Origin: an uncultured Desulfobacter sp.
GTDB taxonomy: Bacteria > Desulfobacterota > Desulfobacteria > Desulfobacterales > Desulfobacteraceae
Length of the DNA: 64,000 bases
Reading direction: 5' to 3'
NCBI RefSeq assembly: GCF_963666675.1
Contig: NZ_OY762929.1
Location: forward strand, 2,666,001-2,730,000
Part shown: in pieces, positions 1 through 9,385 of the stretch
Layout: the number at the start of each line of letters is the position of its first letter
Position numbering within the stretch: the first letter of the stretch is position 1
The notes under the pieces: generated by a model
Told to the model about the DNA's origin: nothing
Database searches by the model: none
The model's input: only the letters and a program-made list of their open reading frames with translations
Made by a program: the position numbers and the translations under genes

Positions 1-3000
1 AAACACCCAATGCGATCCCCTTAGCTAACAGGATTCCTCCGGCAATGCCAAAACCACCCGCTAAAATCTTTCCTTCAGGATCATTAAAGTTGATGGGGTT
101 ATTGAGGACGTACGTATAAAAATTAACCCCAGCCTCAAACCCCAGCGGATCTTCACCCAAAAACCTCCCGATCTTAGGATCATAATACCGTGCCCGGTAA
201 TAATACATCCCGGTTTCAGGATCAAGTTCCCTTCCGGTGTAGCCCAGATCGTTCGAACCGGTGCCGGCGGTGTTGATTATCTCTCCGAACGGTGCGTACA
301 TAACGGTTTCGATTTCATCCCCGTTGTGCCCGGTAAGCCCCGTAACCGACTGGAGATGGTCATGATGGAAGGTGAAATTTGTTTTATCCCCCTGGGCATC
401 ATAGTCGTAGCCGTTGACGATCTCGTCCACCACCACGCCGCGCAGGTAGCTGGACTTGGGGTTAAACTGAGTGGACTGGCCGTTGGTGTATACCATTTCA
501 ATGCTTTCGCCCTCAAGATAATAGCGGCGGGGATCTCCGTCGGCAAGGTCTTTGGCGGTGCGGTAGCCGTCTGCATTGTAATAAGACGATGACAGCGGCT
601 CGGCATTTTCCCCGTACTGAACCGCTGTCATGCGGTTTCTTTGGTCGTAATCAAAGGACATCTGAAGCCGGCCGCTGCCGTCGCGTTTTTCAATACAATT
701 TCCGTTGTCGTCATAGACAAAGCTGTAAACAAGGGGGCCTGTTTCACTGTCTTGGCGCACCTCGTCCAGCCGGTTGCCGGCGTTGTTGTAAAGATAGTAC
801 AGGGTGCCTTCAGCCGTTGTCAGGGTCAACCGGTTGCCCACGCCGTCGTAGGTGTAGGTTCTGTCATCGGCCGTGCCGGGATAGTCGGCCCCGGTCAGGC
901 GGTAAAGGGCGTCGTAAGTATAGGTGATGGTCCCTGACGCATCGGTGGCCGTCAGGATGTTGCCGATGTTGTCATGGGTGTAAGTGACGGTATGGCTGTA
1001 CTTGTCCCCGGCGCTGGTATTTTTCAGTTGGGTGAGGCGGTTGTCGTCATCATATTTATAAGAAGTTTTGGCCTGGTTGGACAGGATGCGGTCCAGCAGG
1101 CGTCCGGCCGGGTCATAGTGGTAGGAGGCCTGGAGGTAGTTTTGATTGCGCATGGCCACCAGGCGGTTGGCAGAATCGTACTGGTATTCGGTGATGTCAC
1201 CTTCATAGCCGGTTTTGGTCCGGATGTTGCCCACGGCATCATAATCCCAAGACATGTTTTTTGCCCCCACCCCGAACCGGAAATCATTTCTGGCTGTCGG
1301 CCGGTGGAGATCGTCAAAGGAGCGCATGAGAATATCATACTGGTTTGTATGGACAAAATTGTCGACCGAAGAAAAGCTCGGATCACCGTAGGAATTATAA
1401 TCATACCGGATGGTAATGTCGTCATCGGTCAGATCAACAGTCTTGATCCGGTTCAATTCATCATAGGTATATTCGGTCACCCGGCCGGTGCGGTCGGTTT
1501 GGGAGAGCCTGTTGCCGGCCTCGTCATAGGTAAAGCTGGTGGTCTTGTCTTCCGGGGTTTCATGAATGGGGTCAATCACCTGCCGCAACCGTCCCAGACC
1601 ATCATAGACAAAGGTGGTGGTGCGGCCTTCGGCATCGGTGACGCCGGTCATGTTACCCAGAAGATCGTAGGTATAACGGGTTTCACCGTCGCGGGCATCC
1701 ACGGTCTTTTCCAGCCGGTTGAATTCGTCATATTCGTTATATATTGTGGCGTTGTAGCTGTTTTTGGGCTGAAGCCCTGCCAGGGCATTGGCATCGGTCA
1801 GGTGGGTGAGGTTGCCGTTGTTGTCGTATTCATAATGGGTTTCAAATCCCAGTGGTGTGATGTCTTTGGTTTTGCGTCCCAATGCATCATATTCAAAGGC
1901 GGTTATGTTCCCGTTGGCATTAATGGATTGTACCACCCGGCCCGCCAGGTCATAGACCGTTTCGGTCCGGTTACCGTTGGCGTCGATGATTGCGGTCTGC
2001 CGGTTCATGGCATCGTATTCGTACCGGGTGGTATGGCCGTTGGCGTCGGTGACTTCAATGAGGTTGCCGGATTTATCATATTCGTAATGGGTCTCTTTGC
2101 CGTCCAGGTCGGTTGTCTTGATCAGGCGGTCTGCCGCATCATAGGTGTTGGTGACATAAGTCCGGGTGTCATACTCCGTTTCATTGAGCTTGTAATGGAC
2201 TGTTTCCTGGTACACCTTGCCGTTGGCATCATAGACGGTTTCCCGGATATTGCCCAGAGAGTCTGTTGTTTCGGTGACCCGGCCCAGGCTGTCATAATCG
2301 TAGGTTGTGGAAAGGTCTATCAGGGTTGGGTCCGTTGGTGATGTCTTGCGGGCAAGGGTTTCGGTTCTTTTGCGGCCCAGATCGTCCCAGGTGTAGGAGA
2401 CTGTGTAGGATTCCCCTTCAGGCCATCCCGTAACGGTCATGCTTTGGAGATTCAGCCCGTTGTCCTGGTATATGTAATCCGTGACCCGGTTTTTATCCGG
2501 ATCATTTTGATCGATGTATTCGGTTTTTTGTTTGAGATTGCCGTCTGCGTAATAGGTGCGGCTCTCCAAGGTGACGGTCCGGCCGTCGATTATTGCTTCG
2601 GCTTTTTCAAGTTTGCCTTTGACAGCGCCTGTCCCGGTATTTGTTGTGCTGTAATAGGTATAGATTCTCTCATTGCCTTTTTTATCCTTGACCCGGGTGA
2701 GCTGGTCGTACAGGTTATAATCATATTCATATTCCGTGTTGTTGCCTGCGGCATCACGCTCCAGGGTGACATTGCCCCAGGTGTTGCTGGCGGGCCCTGA
2801 AAGATCCGGTTCATTGGTGAGGGGATCAGCAACATAGGAATAGGCCGTTTCATAGCCAAGGCCGTCGATTTTTTTGTAACGCAGACCGTTTTCATTGTTT
2901 TTAAATCTTAAAATGGCACCGTCAGGCTCTTTAAGTTTGAGAAGGGCACCGTTCTCAGTATCATAGTGGTGCATCCGCACAAAACCCCGGGGGTCAGTTA

Positions 3001-6000
3001 CCCGGGTACGCTGGCTGTATAGGTCATAGTCCAAAAATTCGGTTTCACCCAGGATATTGGTATAATTAAATGTTTTGTTATTCTGATAATAGGAAAAAGC
3101 CACGGTTGCTTTTTCACCATTGCGGTCCTCAGGAAGGATAATTTCATTTAAAAGATGGCTGTCCGGATGGTATGTATAGGTGATGGCGCTTTCCGGATTG
3201 GTAACCTGGGTAAGGTTTTCGTCGGTGTAGCTGTAGACCCAGGTTCGGCCTGTCCAGTCCGTAACGGTCTCTACGCAATTATCAGCATTATAAGTCAGAG
3301 TAATGCCGGTCCGGGTGGCAAGTCCCAGGTTGTCTTTAATCGAAGTGAGGTTATCGTTGGTGTAGATAAACGACAGCTCGTTGCCGTAGGGATCAATGAT
3401 TTTATGAAGCCTGGCTGTACCGCCTGGTATAGTCTCTAGATCATTCGGGCCGATGAATATATACTTAACCCCGTTTCTGAATTTTAATGTGTACTGGCCA
3501 TCAGACGGAGTGTCTAACTGCAACGCATCAAATTCACCAGGGGGATTGGTAATGCTGAAATCAGCTTCGTCTACCAGGTATGTATGCTCACCGCCGCGCT
3601 CATCTGTGTAGGTAATGGATGATGTAATGCCGTTATCGTTTTCCGGGCTCTGGGAGCTGTCGCAACTGGGGCAATCTCCGTAGTCGTTGGATGTCAAGGT
3701 CATGCCGTAGGAGTGTGCCCATCCGTATCCGAAAGCCCCTTTTTTATCGGAGCGTGCCGGGCTGGAATTATAGCTCCTGGTCAAGACATAATCGAGGCCC
3801 CGTCCTTTAATGGTGAAGTCGGTTTCGTCATGGTACATGTTCCCGGTGACGGTTGAGACTGGGTCGCTGGTTGATGGAGTCTTAACAAGATCGTTATTGG
3901 TCTGGCTCACCAGGTTTTCGCTGTTAAAGACCTCGTTGTTAAAGGAAGGCAAAACACTATCTGCCGATATTACCCTTGATGGATTCAACACTAATGATCC
4001 GTCAACATATCCACCTCCGGCCGGAAGGGCTAAACTCTCATTGGCAATGGACATGCTCATTGCGCCCAGGGCGTTTGTCTGTGTGTCATACAAACGGCTT
4101 ATGTGAACGTAAAAACGAAAAGTATCGCCCGTTACAAGCCGATCCGGTAGAACATATTCCATCCAGCTTTGATTGAGATCCCGCAAAGCAATATTGTTTC
4201 TGATACTCATAATGCGCCATAGCGACACTGCACCCAAGTCGATCGGGGGTATTCGATACAGATTCTCAGACTCGACAAATCCTTGGGCGCGATCAAAAAA
4301 ATCAAACAGACTTTTTCCAATTTTTGAATCAATTATATTCGGGTCCATATACCACTCTCGCCCGTGCCACTTTTCTTCAATTTCCATTAAAACAAGGGTT
4401 GCAACGATACTTGTACCTAAATTTGAACCGTCACAGAAGGTAAGCCCTGGAGATGGCCAAGAGGTTAAGTGGTTTGCTGAGTCAAGAAAAAAATCTTCAT
4501 AACTATTTACGCAAGATGTCCACCCGTATAACCCACCATTTGAACGATAAGTGTAAGTTCCATAATTCAACTGATGAGATGGGGTTGAGATTGAAATATC
4601 AGGCCGAAAATATTCGAACTGGGCGTATTCATTCTCATGTGTCCAGGTTGATGGCAAGTCTCCGAATAATTCAAAATTTACAGGCGTAAATTCGCTTGGG
4701 ACATGGTTTGCAAATCCGAAATGCTGATAAAAGTCAGCCAGATTATCCTCGGTTAAATTTTTCTTCGGGTTTAATAAAGCCGCCCCCTTTTTTGCGGCAA
4801 TCTGAAGACCGCGGACCGTTGATACGGCATCGTATCCGGTTAACTGCTGCCAGGTCTCATGCTCTAATGACGAACCTATATGAGTGTTGAGCTCAAACAT
4901 TTTATTTGAAAATGCCTCGGGTTGATCATATCGCCATTCTCCAAGATCGATGCCGGCAGCATCGATCAAAAGTCCTCCCGGCAATACGGAAAAAGCTGTT
5001 CCATCAATATACTCTACTTCGTCAACAGCACTTATGAATCCCAGGTAACTGTCGATAAAATGCCGGGTTTTATTAAGCGCATTCATCCGTTGGGTTTTTT
5101 CCCGCATCTGAACAAAATATTGCTGTGCAGCAACATCAAGGAGACCACCTGTCAAATCATCCTGAGCAACCTTATTATCAATGAGACGCGTATCGGTAGC
5201 ATCATATCCGTTCCCGTTCTCATCTATATAAGGGGTGCAATTCATCCCTGTTTTCATATCACAGCCGGTTTCTCCTGAGTTGAAAACAATCGGATATTGA
5301 TCATTTGCATCCAACAACTTTGAAGCTGCACGGTGCACTTGGCTCCAGTTTGAAGTTTCTCCGCCCGTTGCCAACAAATAATACCCACCCGCAATGCCAT
5401 AAGTGGTTTTTGTATTGACTCTATCATTATCAGCGCCGTCAGGGTCCGGAGCACCGTCGAGTGTCAGAGATATTTTTATAGGCGTCTGGGCTGTAAAAAT
5501 ATCTGAAGCCCTAAGTTCACCAACCGTGACCCCGTCTTTAACGCATGACCGAACAAAAGTGGTATCCACACCGAGGTCTAACAAATTTCCAAAAATATCA
5601 TTAAAGCGAAATGTCATGCCGGGGATGGGTTCGTTGTCCAGTCGCCATATCTGTTGAATTGAATTGTCTTCAGCATTGATAGCAGTGCTGGATGTAAGGC
5701 GTTTTGTAGCGAGTTCGACAATATTGACTTCAAATGAACCGAGTGATTCTGTACACGGTGGAATCGAATAAAACATATCATATGGCAAGCCCACATCAAC
5801 CGTTAGTTTCTTGGCCCAAACCTTTGATTCAACATCAGGTACCGCAGCATCGTGTTCAGCCATGGAGTCATAACGTCTCACGTCGCCGATAATTTGAAAC
5901 GGTAGAGAAGCGGGAATTATGCCAAGTTCTACGGGAATGATACCTTTTCGTTCAATAACATCTTCAAGAGATGTGCCCGGATGATTTTCTTTAAGGTAAT

Positions 6001-6721
6001 CCAAAGCCAGTTCGTCAAAAATATCAGCAGGGTTCTTGTTTATATATTTTGAGTCATCGTTCTTAATCGCATGGTAATAGGCATCAAAATCGAAAGGCAC
6101 ATTGTCATGCAGATTAATGTTATTACTTATCCATTCATACTGCTTAAATGACGGAGAAACAGAAACCCAGGCACAATTGTTGGGATCAGCATCAGCGGCA
6201 TCTGCTATAGATCCGGCCCCTCGATAATTTCCATACGGCAGCAATACCTCCACCCATACATGTTCAAGTGATATGGTCGACTCATCTTCTGCAATGACTA
6301 CATGTTGAATACCGGCATTACGCAAAACGGATTTTGCAAGCTGGACGTTTGCCACGCCCATCAAGTTTGCCACATCCTCAGCATCTGCCTGAATTGTGCC
6401 GACAACATAACGGGAGGGGATACCAAGAGAACGGTACATGGCAATCAATACCGCTGCCGTATCCACATCATTACCCCTTTTCCCAAGAAATGCATTGATA
6501 GAACCGGAGCGAGTCCCCTGATATAGTGCAAAATCAATATTTGACGTTACGTATTCAAAGACTTCTACAGGGGTTGAAAAACTTTGAGCCGTTTTTACCA
6601 ATTCACTGTCTGCGGGGAATTGGATCTCAAGTGATTCAGTCAGGTTGTCTGCATAAACCTGCGTGCTTGCAATCACAAGCACAATAGATAAAACTTTTAT
6701 GAAAATACGTGTAATGTTCAT
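1..6721 (-). CDS. Secreted transglutaminase-like / RHS (YD-repeat) protein, C-terminus beyond window
   Basis: Reading leftward from ATG 6721-6719, one frame stays open for 2240 codons and leaves the window without a stop. Residues 1-25 are a signal peptide ending VYA. Residues about 70-150 resemble a transglutaminase core (GIPSRYVVG, then HVWVEV); the usual Cys position reads GNDVDTAA, so catalysis is doubtful. Around 945-1010 a DUF6531-type RHS start (DPVSTVTGN, GRGLDYVLTRSYNS) opens a long run of YD repeats such as YEYDAMNRQT. Residues about 2110-2220 hold the RHS core (DHLQSVTGLTG, YYYRARYYDPKIGRFLGEDP). RHS shells enclose a variable C-terminal tip, often a toxin; here it lies left of position 1. 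It follows the toroid/LRR gene by 25 bp, so both are probably co-transcribed. No strong ribosome site is visible. The frame contains no stops, so the gene appears intact within the window. Confidence 0.9.
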   Translation of the reverse strand, partial: MNITRIFIKVLSIVLVIASTQVYADNLTESLEIQFPADSELVKTAQSFSTPVEVFEYVTSNIDFALYQGTRSGSINAFLGKRGNDVDTAAVLIAMYRSLGIPSRYVVGTIQADAEDVANLMGVANVQLAKSVLRNAGIQHVVIAEDESTISLEHVWVEVLLPYGNYRGAGSIADAADADPNNCAWVSVSPSFKQYEWISNNINLHDNVPFDFDAYYHAIKNDDSKYINKNPADIFDELALDYLKENHPGTSLEDVIERKGIIPVELGIIPASLPFQIIGDVRRYDSMAEHDAAVPDVESKVWAKKLTVDVGLPYDMFYSIPPCTESLGSFEVNIVELATKRLTSSTAINAEDNSIQQIWRLDNEPIPGMTFRFNDIFGNLLDLGVDTTFVRSCVKDGVTVGELRASDIFTAQTPIKISLTLDGAPDPDGADNDRVNTKTTYGIAGGYYLLATGGETSNWSQVHRAASKLLDANDQYPIVFNSGETGCDMKTGMNCTPYIDENGNGYDATDTRLIDNKVAQDDLTGGLLDVAAQQYFVQMREKTQRMNALNKTRHFIDSYLGFISAVDEVEYIDGTAFSVLPGGLLIDAAGIDLGEWRYDQPEAFSNKMFELNTHIGSSLEHETWQQLTGYDAVSTVRGLQIAAKKGAALLNPKKNLTEDNLADFYQHFGFANHVPSEFTPVNFELFGDLPSTWTHENEYAQFEYFRPDISISTPSHQLNYGTYTYRSNGGLYGWTSCVNSYEDFFLDSANHLTSWPSPGLTFCDGSNLGTSIVATLVLMEIEEKWHGREWYMDPNIIDSKIGKSLFDFFDRAQGFVESENLYRIPPIDLGAVSLWRIMSIRNNIALRDLNQSWMEYVLPDRLVTGDTFRFYVHISRLYDTQTNALGAMSMSIANESLALPAGGGYVDGSLVLNPSRVISADSVLPSFNNEVFNSENLVSQTNNDLVKTPSTSDPVSTVTGNMYHDETDFTIKGRGLDYVLTRSYNSSPARSDKKGAFGYGWAHSYGMTLTSNDYGDCPSCDSSQSPENDNGITSSITYTDERGGEHTYLVDEADFSITNPPGEFDALQLDTPSDGQYTLKFRNGVKYIFIGPNDLETIPGGTARLHKIIDPYGNELSFIYTNDNLTSIKDNLGLATRTGITLTYNADNCVETVTDWTGRTWVYSYTDENLTQVTNPESAITYTYHPDSHLLNEIILPEDRNGEKATVAFSYYQNNKTFNYTNILGETEFLDYDLYSQRTRVTDPRGFVRMHHYDTENGALLKLKEPDGAILRFKNNENGLRYKKIDGLGYETAYSYVADPLTNEPDLSGPASNTWGNVTLERDAAGNNTEYEYDYNLYDQLTRVKDKKGNERIYTYYSTTNTGTGAVKGKLEKAEAIIDGRTVTLESRTYYADGNLKQKTEYIDQNDPDKNRVTDYIYQDNGLNLQSMTVTGWPEGESYTVSYTWDDLGRKRTETLARKTSPTDPTLIDLSTTYDYDSLGRVTETTDSLGNIRETVYDANGKVYQETVHYKLNETEYDTRTYVTNTYDAADRLIKTTDLDGKETHYEYDKSGNLIEVTDANGHTTRYEYDAMNRQTAIIDANGNRTETVYDLAGRVVQSINANGNITAFEYDALGRKTKDITPLGFETHYEYDNNGNLTHLTDANALAGLQPKNSYNATIYNEYDEFNRLEKTVDARDGETRYTYDLLGNMTGVTDAEGRTTTFVYDGLGRLRQVIDPIHETPEDKTTSFTYDEAGNRLSQTDRTGRVTEYTYDELNRIKTVDLTDDDITIRYDYNSYGDPSFSSVDNFVHTNQYDILMRSFDDLHRPTARNDFRFGVGAKNMSWDYDAVGNIRTKTGYEGDITEYQYDSANRLVAMRNQNYLQASYHYDPAGRLLDRILSNQAKTSYKYDDDNRLTQLKNTSAGDKYSHTVTYTHDNIGNILTATDASGTITYTYDALYRLTGADYPGTADDRTYTYDGVGNRLTLTTAEGTLYYLYNNAGNRLDEVRQDSETGPLVYSFVYDDNGNCIEKRDGSGRLQMSFDYDQRNRMTAVQYGENAEPLSSSYYNADGYRTAKDLADGDPRRYYLEGESIEMVYTNGQSTQFNPKSSYLRGVVVDEIVNGYDYDAQGDKTNFTFHHDHLQSVTGLTGHNGDEIETVMYAPFGEIINTAGTGSNDLGYTGRELDPETGMYYYRARYYDPKIGRFLGEDPLGFEAGVNFYTYVLNNPINFNDPEGKILAGGFGIAGGILLAKGIALGV

Positions 6722-6746
6722 AGTAAGCCTATATAAGTTCAGTCTC

Positions 6747-8705
6747 TTAGCGGTGTCGAGTGATTGTCTGGAAATCGGGTGGTTGTTTAGCAGTATGGAT
6801 ATTAAAATAATAAGGCGTTAATTTTTCTCTCAACGCCTTGATTTTCTCATGGGTGGCCCCTTCGGTTTTCATTTTTTCCAACTCATTTTCGATTTTGCTT
6901 AAAACCCCATACAAGGATTTGCTGTGAAGCTTAAGTGGTCTGTCTTTATCCTTGCCCTTGACACTTAATGCTTTCAGTTCCCCGGTAATACCAATTTGCT
7001 GCTCCAGTTCAGCCAGGTGGTCGGACATATCCTGCTGACATGCACAGATGGCATTCAAAGATTCTTTTGTCATGCTTTCTTCAGAATCTGAAGAAAGATC
7101 CGGAGATGCTTTATGGGTTGTTTTACCGGCATTTTCCTTGGGTGGGGGGATTGCCGTCCTTTGCAATGTGGAAACGGAGAGGTTCTTCTCCAGGAGAAGA
7201 AGAGATCCATCAAGCTTTGAGATGATCTCCTTGGGAGTATCGAGTTCTTGTTCGCGCAATTTATGTTCTTTTAACCTGGAGGTTAAAATACCTTTTGAGA
7301 TAAACTGCACTTGTTGTGTTATTCCGGGAGTCAATCCTTGCTTCTGTGATTGTATTGCGCTTTCCGGGTTTGCACTGGCGGCATTCACCATAAATAACGG
7401 AATAAAAATCAATAACAGTACGTTGCAGACGATTTGAGTAAGATTCTTCACGTTTCTCATCTCCTTGTTCATTCCCAGGTTTTTGCGGTGGGTTAATAGT
7501 GCCAAGCAGATAAGTAACAGGGCAGTTATCATAAGGGTAACATGTGAAGCTGCAGGCACAGGGTTGGATGCGACATAGATCGGATTGTCGTCCAGTTGCA
7601 GGTCAGTGAGTTGAGCCAGCCCATCCAGGGGGCTGATGGAAGTAATATCGTTATTACGTAAGTCCGCACTTATAAGATTTACCGCCCATTCCAGTCCTGT
7701 TAAATCACTGATGCCCATACCGGCGGCGTCTAAATTTGTCAGTCTGGATAGCTCGGCACGATCAATCCCGTCTATGGCATTCCGGTTTAGGGAAGCATTT
7801 ATTGCAGTTCTCAAAGCTTGGTCCGGTATCACCACGGTTGTCTGCCGTTCCTGGCTGTCAATGCCGTCTGCTGCGGCCAATGCCCTCAAAGCAAGCGCGG
7901 TTTCATACTCCCCGGCAGACCAGCTGCCATCAGCATCCTGGGTAGCTTCCAGACTGTCAATCCATGATTGGGCCGTGGTATAATCACCGCATGATAAGGC
8001 TGCATGGGCTGCAAGCGCCTGCAGATAAACGGGAGATTCGGTGTTAACCTTACTGCTGAGTGTTGTAAGACCGTTGGTAATATAGGTCTCCAGGCTTGGG
8101 TCCTGGTCCTGAAAGGATGCAAGGGTCTTGATAACCATGGCAGTGCTGAACGGATCACTTGTTGTTTCTAACCCAACAGGCCATCCCGGTTCGGTACCGG
8201 TCAGTTGACTATCTTTCAGATAGCTGACTGCAGCACTGATATCTGCACCGCTTCCAAGGGCATTTACGGTATTCAATACCAGGGCTGTATCCAACGCAGA
8301 ACTGATGTAGGCTGGCCCTGCCCCCCACGCGTCCCTTCCCGGAATATCCGTATCCTGAAAATTTTCCAGTTGTAAAATCTCAACGCTTATATCATCCCCG
8401 TGAGATCCTAGTGCCAAGGCCTTACGCGAAAGGAAATCATTGTTATCGGCTGAATGATTTTCCAACCATGTAATACCACTAAAATAAGCATCGTTGCGAT
8501 AACCGGCAGCACGCAATGCTTGTACTGCCTCCACTGTGTGAATGAATTTAACCGTTTGGACAGTACCCCAACTGCCGTCTGCATTTTGCCGGTCTGAAAG
8601 CCATTGAACTGCATTGTTGATATTGTTGCCATAGGCCCCGAAAGCAACCACACCGGATGACAGTAGGGCAAAGACTATAACCATAAAATACATTACAGAG
8701 CGCAT
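6747..8705 (-). CDS. Secreted toroid-repeat (squalene cyclase-like) + LRR protein fused in frame to a second exported coiled-coil segment
   Basis: A 652-residue protein with a well placed AGGAGG seven bases before ATG 8705. Residues 1-24 form a signal peptide. Residues 27-285 are alpha/alpha-toroid repeats of the prenyltransferase/squalene-cyclase type, with QNADGSWG at 40-47 and QDADGSW at 256-262; such folds are also used in thioester and adhesin proteins, so enzymatic activity cannot be assumed. Residues 320-375 are leucine-rich repeats (LTNLDAAGMGISDLTGLEW). VPAASH followed by a hydrophobic stretch and HRK (383-408) looks like a C-terminal sorting or anchor signal, where such a protein normally ends. 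Instead the frame continues into MNKEMRNVKN at 412, another signal-peptide-like segment ending NAASA (about 445), then a charged, coiled-coil-prone tail. This may be a fusion of two exported genes. The RHS gene lies 25 bp downstream. Confidence 0.85.
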   Translation of the reverse strand: MRSVMYFMVIVFALLSSGVVAFGAYGNNINNAVQWLSDRQNADGSWGTVQTVKFIHTVEAVQALRAAGYRNDAYFSGITWLENHSADNNDFLSRKALALGSHGDDISVEILQLENFQDTDIPGRDAWGAGPAYISSALDTALVLNTVNALGSGADISAAVSYLKDSQLTGTEPGWPVGLETTSDPFSTAMVIKTLASFQDQDPSLETYITNGLTTLSSKVNTESPVYLQALAAHAALSCGDYTTAQSWIDSLEATQDADGSWSAGEYETALALRALAAADGIDSQERQTTVVIPDQALRTAINASLNRNAIDGIDRAELSRLTNLDAAGMGISDLTGLEWAVNLISADLRNNDITSISPLDGLAQLTDLQLDDNPIYVASNPVPAASHVTLMITALLLICLALLTHRKNLGMNKEMRNVKNLTQIVCNVLLLIFIPLFMVNAASANPESAIQSQKQGLTPGITQQVQFISKGILTSRLKEHKLREQELDTPKEIISKLDGSLLLLEKNLSVSTLQRTAIPPPKENAGKTTHKASPDLSSDSEESMTKESLNAICACQQDMSDHLAELEQQIGITGELKALSVKGKDKDRPLKLHSKSLYGVLSKIENELEKMKTEGATHEKIKALREKLTPYYFNIHTAKQPPDFQTITRHR

Positions 8706-8901
8706 GAGATATCCTCCTGGAATTCCCTAATGCTTTTAAAAATTGAAAAGTAAACGTACACCTAATTTATTTTTGTTAAGGGAGAATAATCGTATTTATA
8801 ATTTTATGTTTGGATTTGATGAGAGTTGATTTTTGTAAAAATCAGCGGGAGCATTTGAAAAGCGACACTATACTCGTAGGAACATCCGTGGAGAATTTGC
8901 T

Positions 8902-9032
8902 CTAAATGTTTAATGGAACTCGGTTGAATAAATTTGGAGATATAAGAAAAAATAACAAGAGAGAGGATTTAAAAACGAAAATTTTTATGTAGAGCTATCC
9001 GTGACGGATTTACCCTAAATGTTTAATGGAAC
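8902..9032. repeat. 18-bp direct repeat pair upstream of Tn3 remnant
   Basis: CTAAATGTTTAATGGAAC occurs at 8902-8919 and exactly again at 9015-9032. Each copy is preceded by a related sequence (ATCCGTGGAGAATTTGCT and ATCCGTGACGGATTTACC). The second copy overlaps the first codons of the Tn3-transposase remnant. The AT-rich spacer carries no gene. I infer a small duplication during decay or rearrangement of the transposon; it does not look like a Tn3 terminal inverted repeat. The rest of 8706-9025 shows nothing else I can name. Confidence 0.6.
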
Positions 9033-9322
9033 CCAAAGGTGAGCAGATCCACTCTCTGGCACGGGATCTTAAATATGGAAAACGTGGCCGAATAAGCACC
9101 GCCGACTTAAGGGAACAAAAAAATTCATGCAGTTGCATGACCCTCATTCTTGCTTGCATTATTTACTGGCAAGCCAAAGAAATAAATCGTGTGGTGATGG
9201 AATGTGATCCGGAAGGGGCCGGTATAGACATTTCTCTGATTCAGCACATCAGCCCAATTACCTGGGATAATGTCATTCTCTACGGGGAATATTTACTTGA
9301 TCGAAATTTGATTAAAATTTAG
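9026..9322 (+). pseudogene. Tn3-family transposase, C-terminal remnant
   Basis: An open stretch of 98 codons that matches only the extreme C-terminus of Tn3-type DDE transposases. The signature order is kept: a KGEQIHSLARDLKYGKRGRI segment (family: LNKGEA..LARA.FFGR.GE), a hydrophobic ILACIIYWQAKEINRVV helix (family: LVVAAIVLWNTVYLERAV) and the ending HISPITWDNVILYGEYLL (family: HLSPLGWEHINLTGDYLW). Full Tn3 transposases are near 1000 residues, so about 90 percent is missing, including all but the tail of the catalytic domain. No ribosome site precedes it and a stop occurs in frame at 9002. It is a fossil marking an old transposon at the island edge. Confidence 0.8.
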
Positions 9323-9385
9323 CGAGAAATCCTTAGCGTATATTTACGCGCGAATATGGGTGGTACCCTTTATACGGAGAAACTT

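Noticed and set aside
974..2341. Long plus-strand open frame (455 codons)
   Set aside because: It lies antisense to the RHS repeats. Its composition (Val/Ile/Gly-rich, repetitive) is the mirror of the YD-repeat coding strand, which is far better supported.
1..3800. Possible CRISPR-like periodicity
   Set aside because: The periodicity is the protein-level YD repeat (about 60 bases), with no identical repeats and no spacers.
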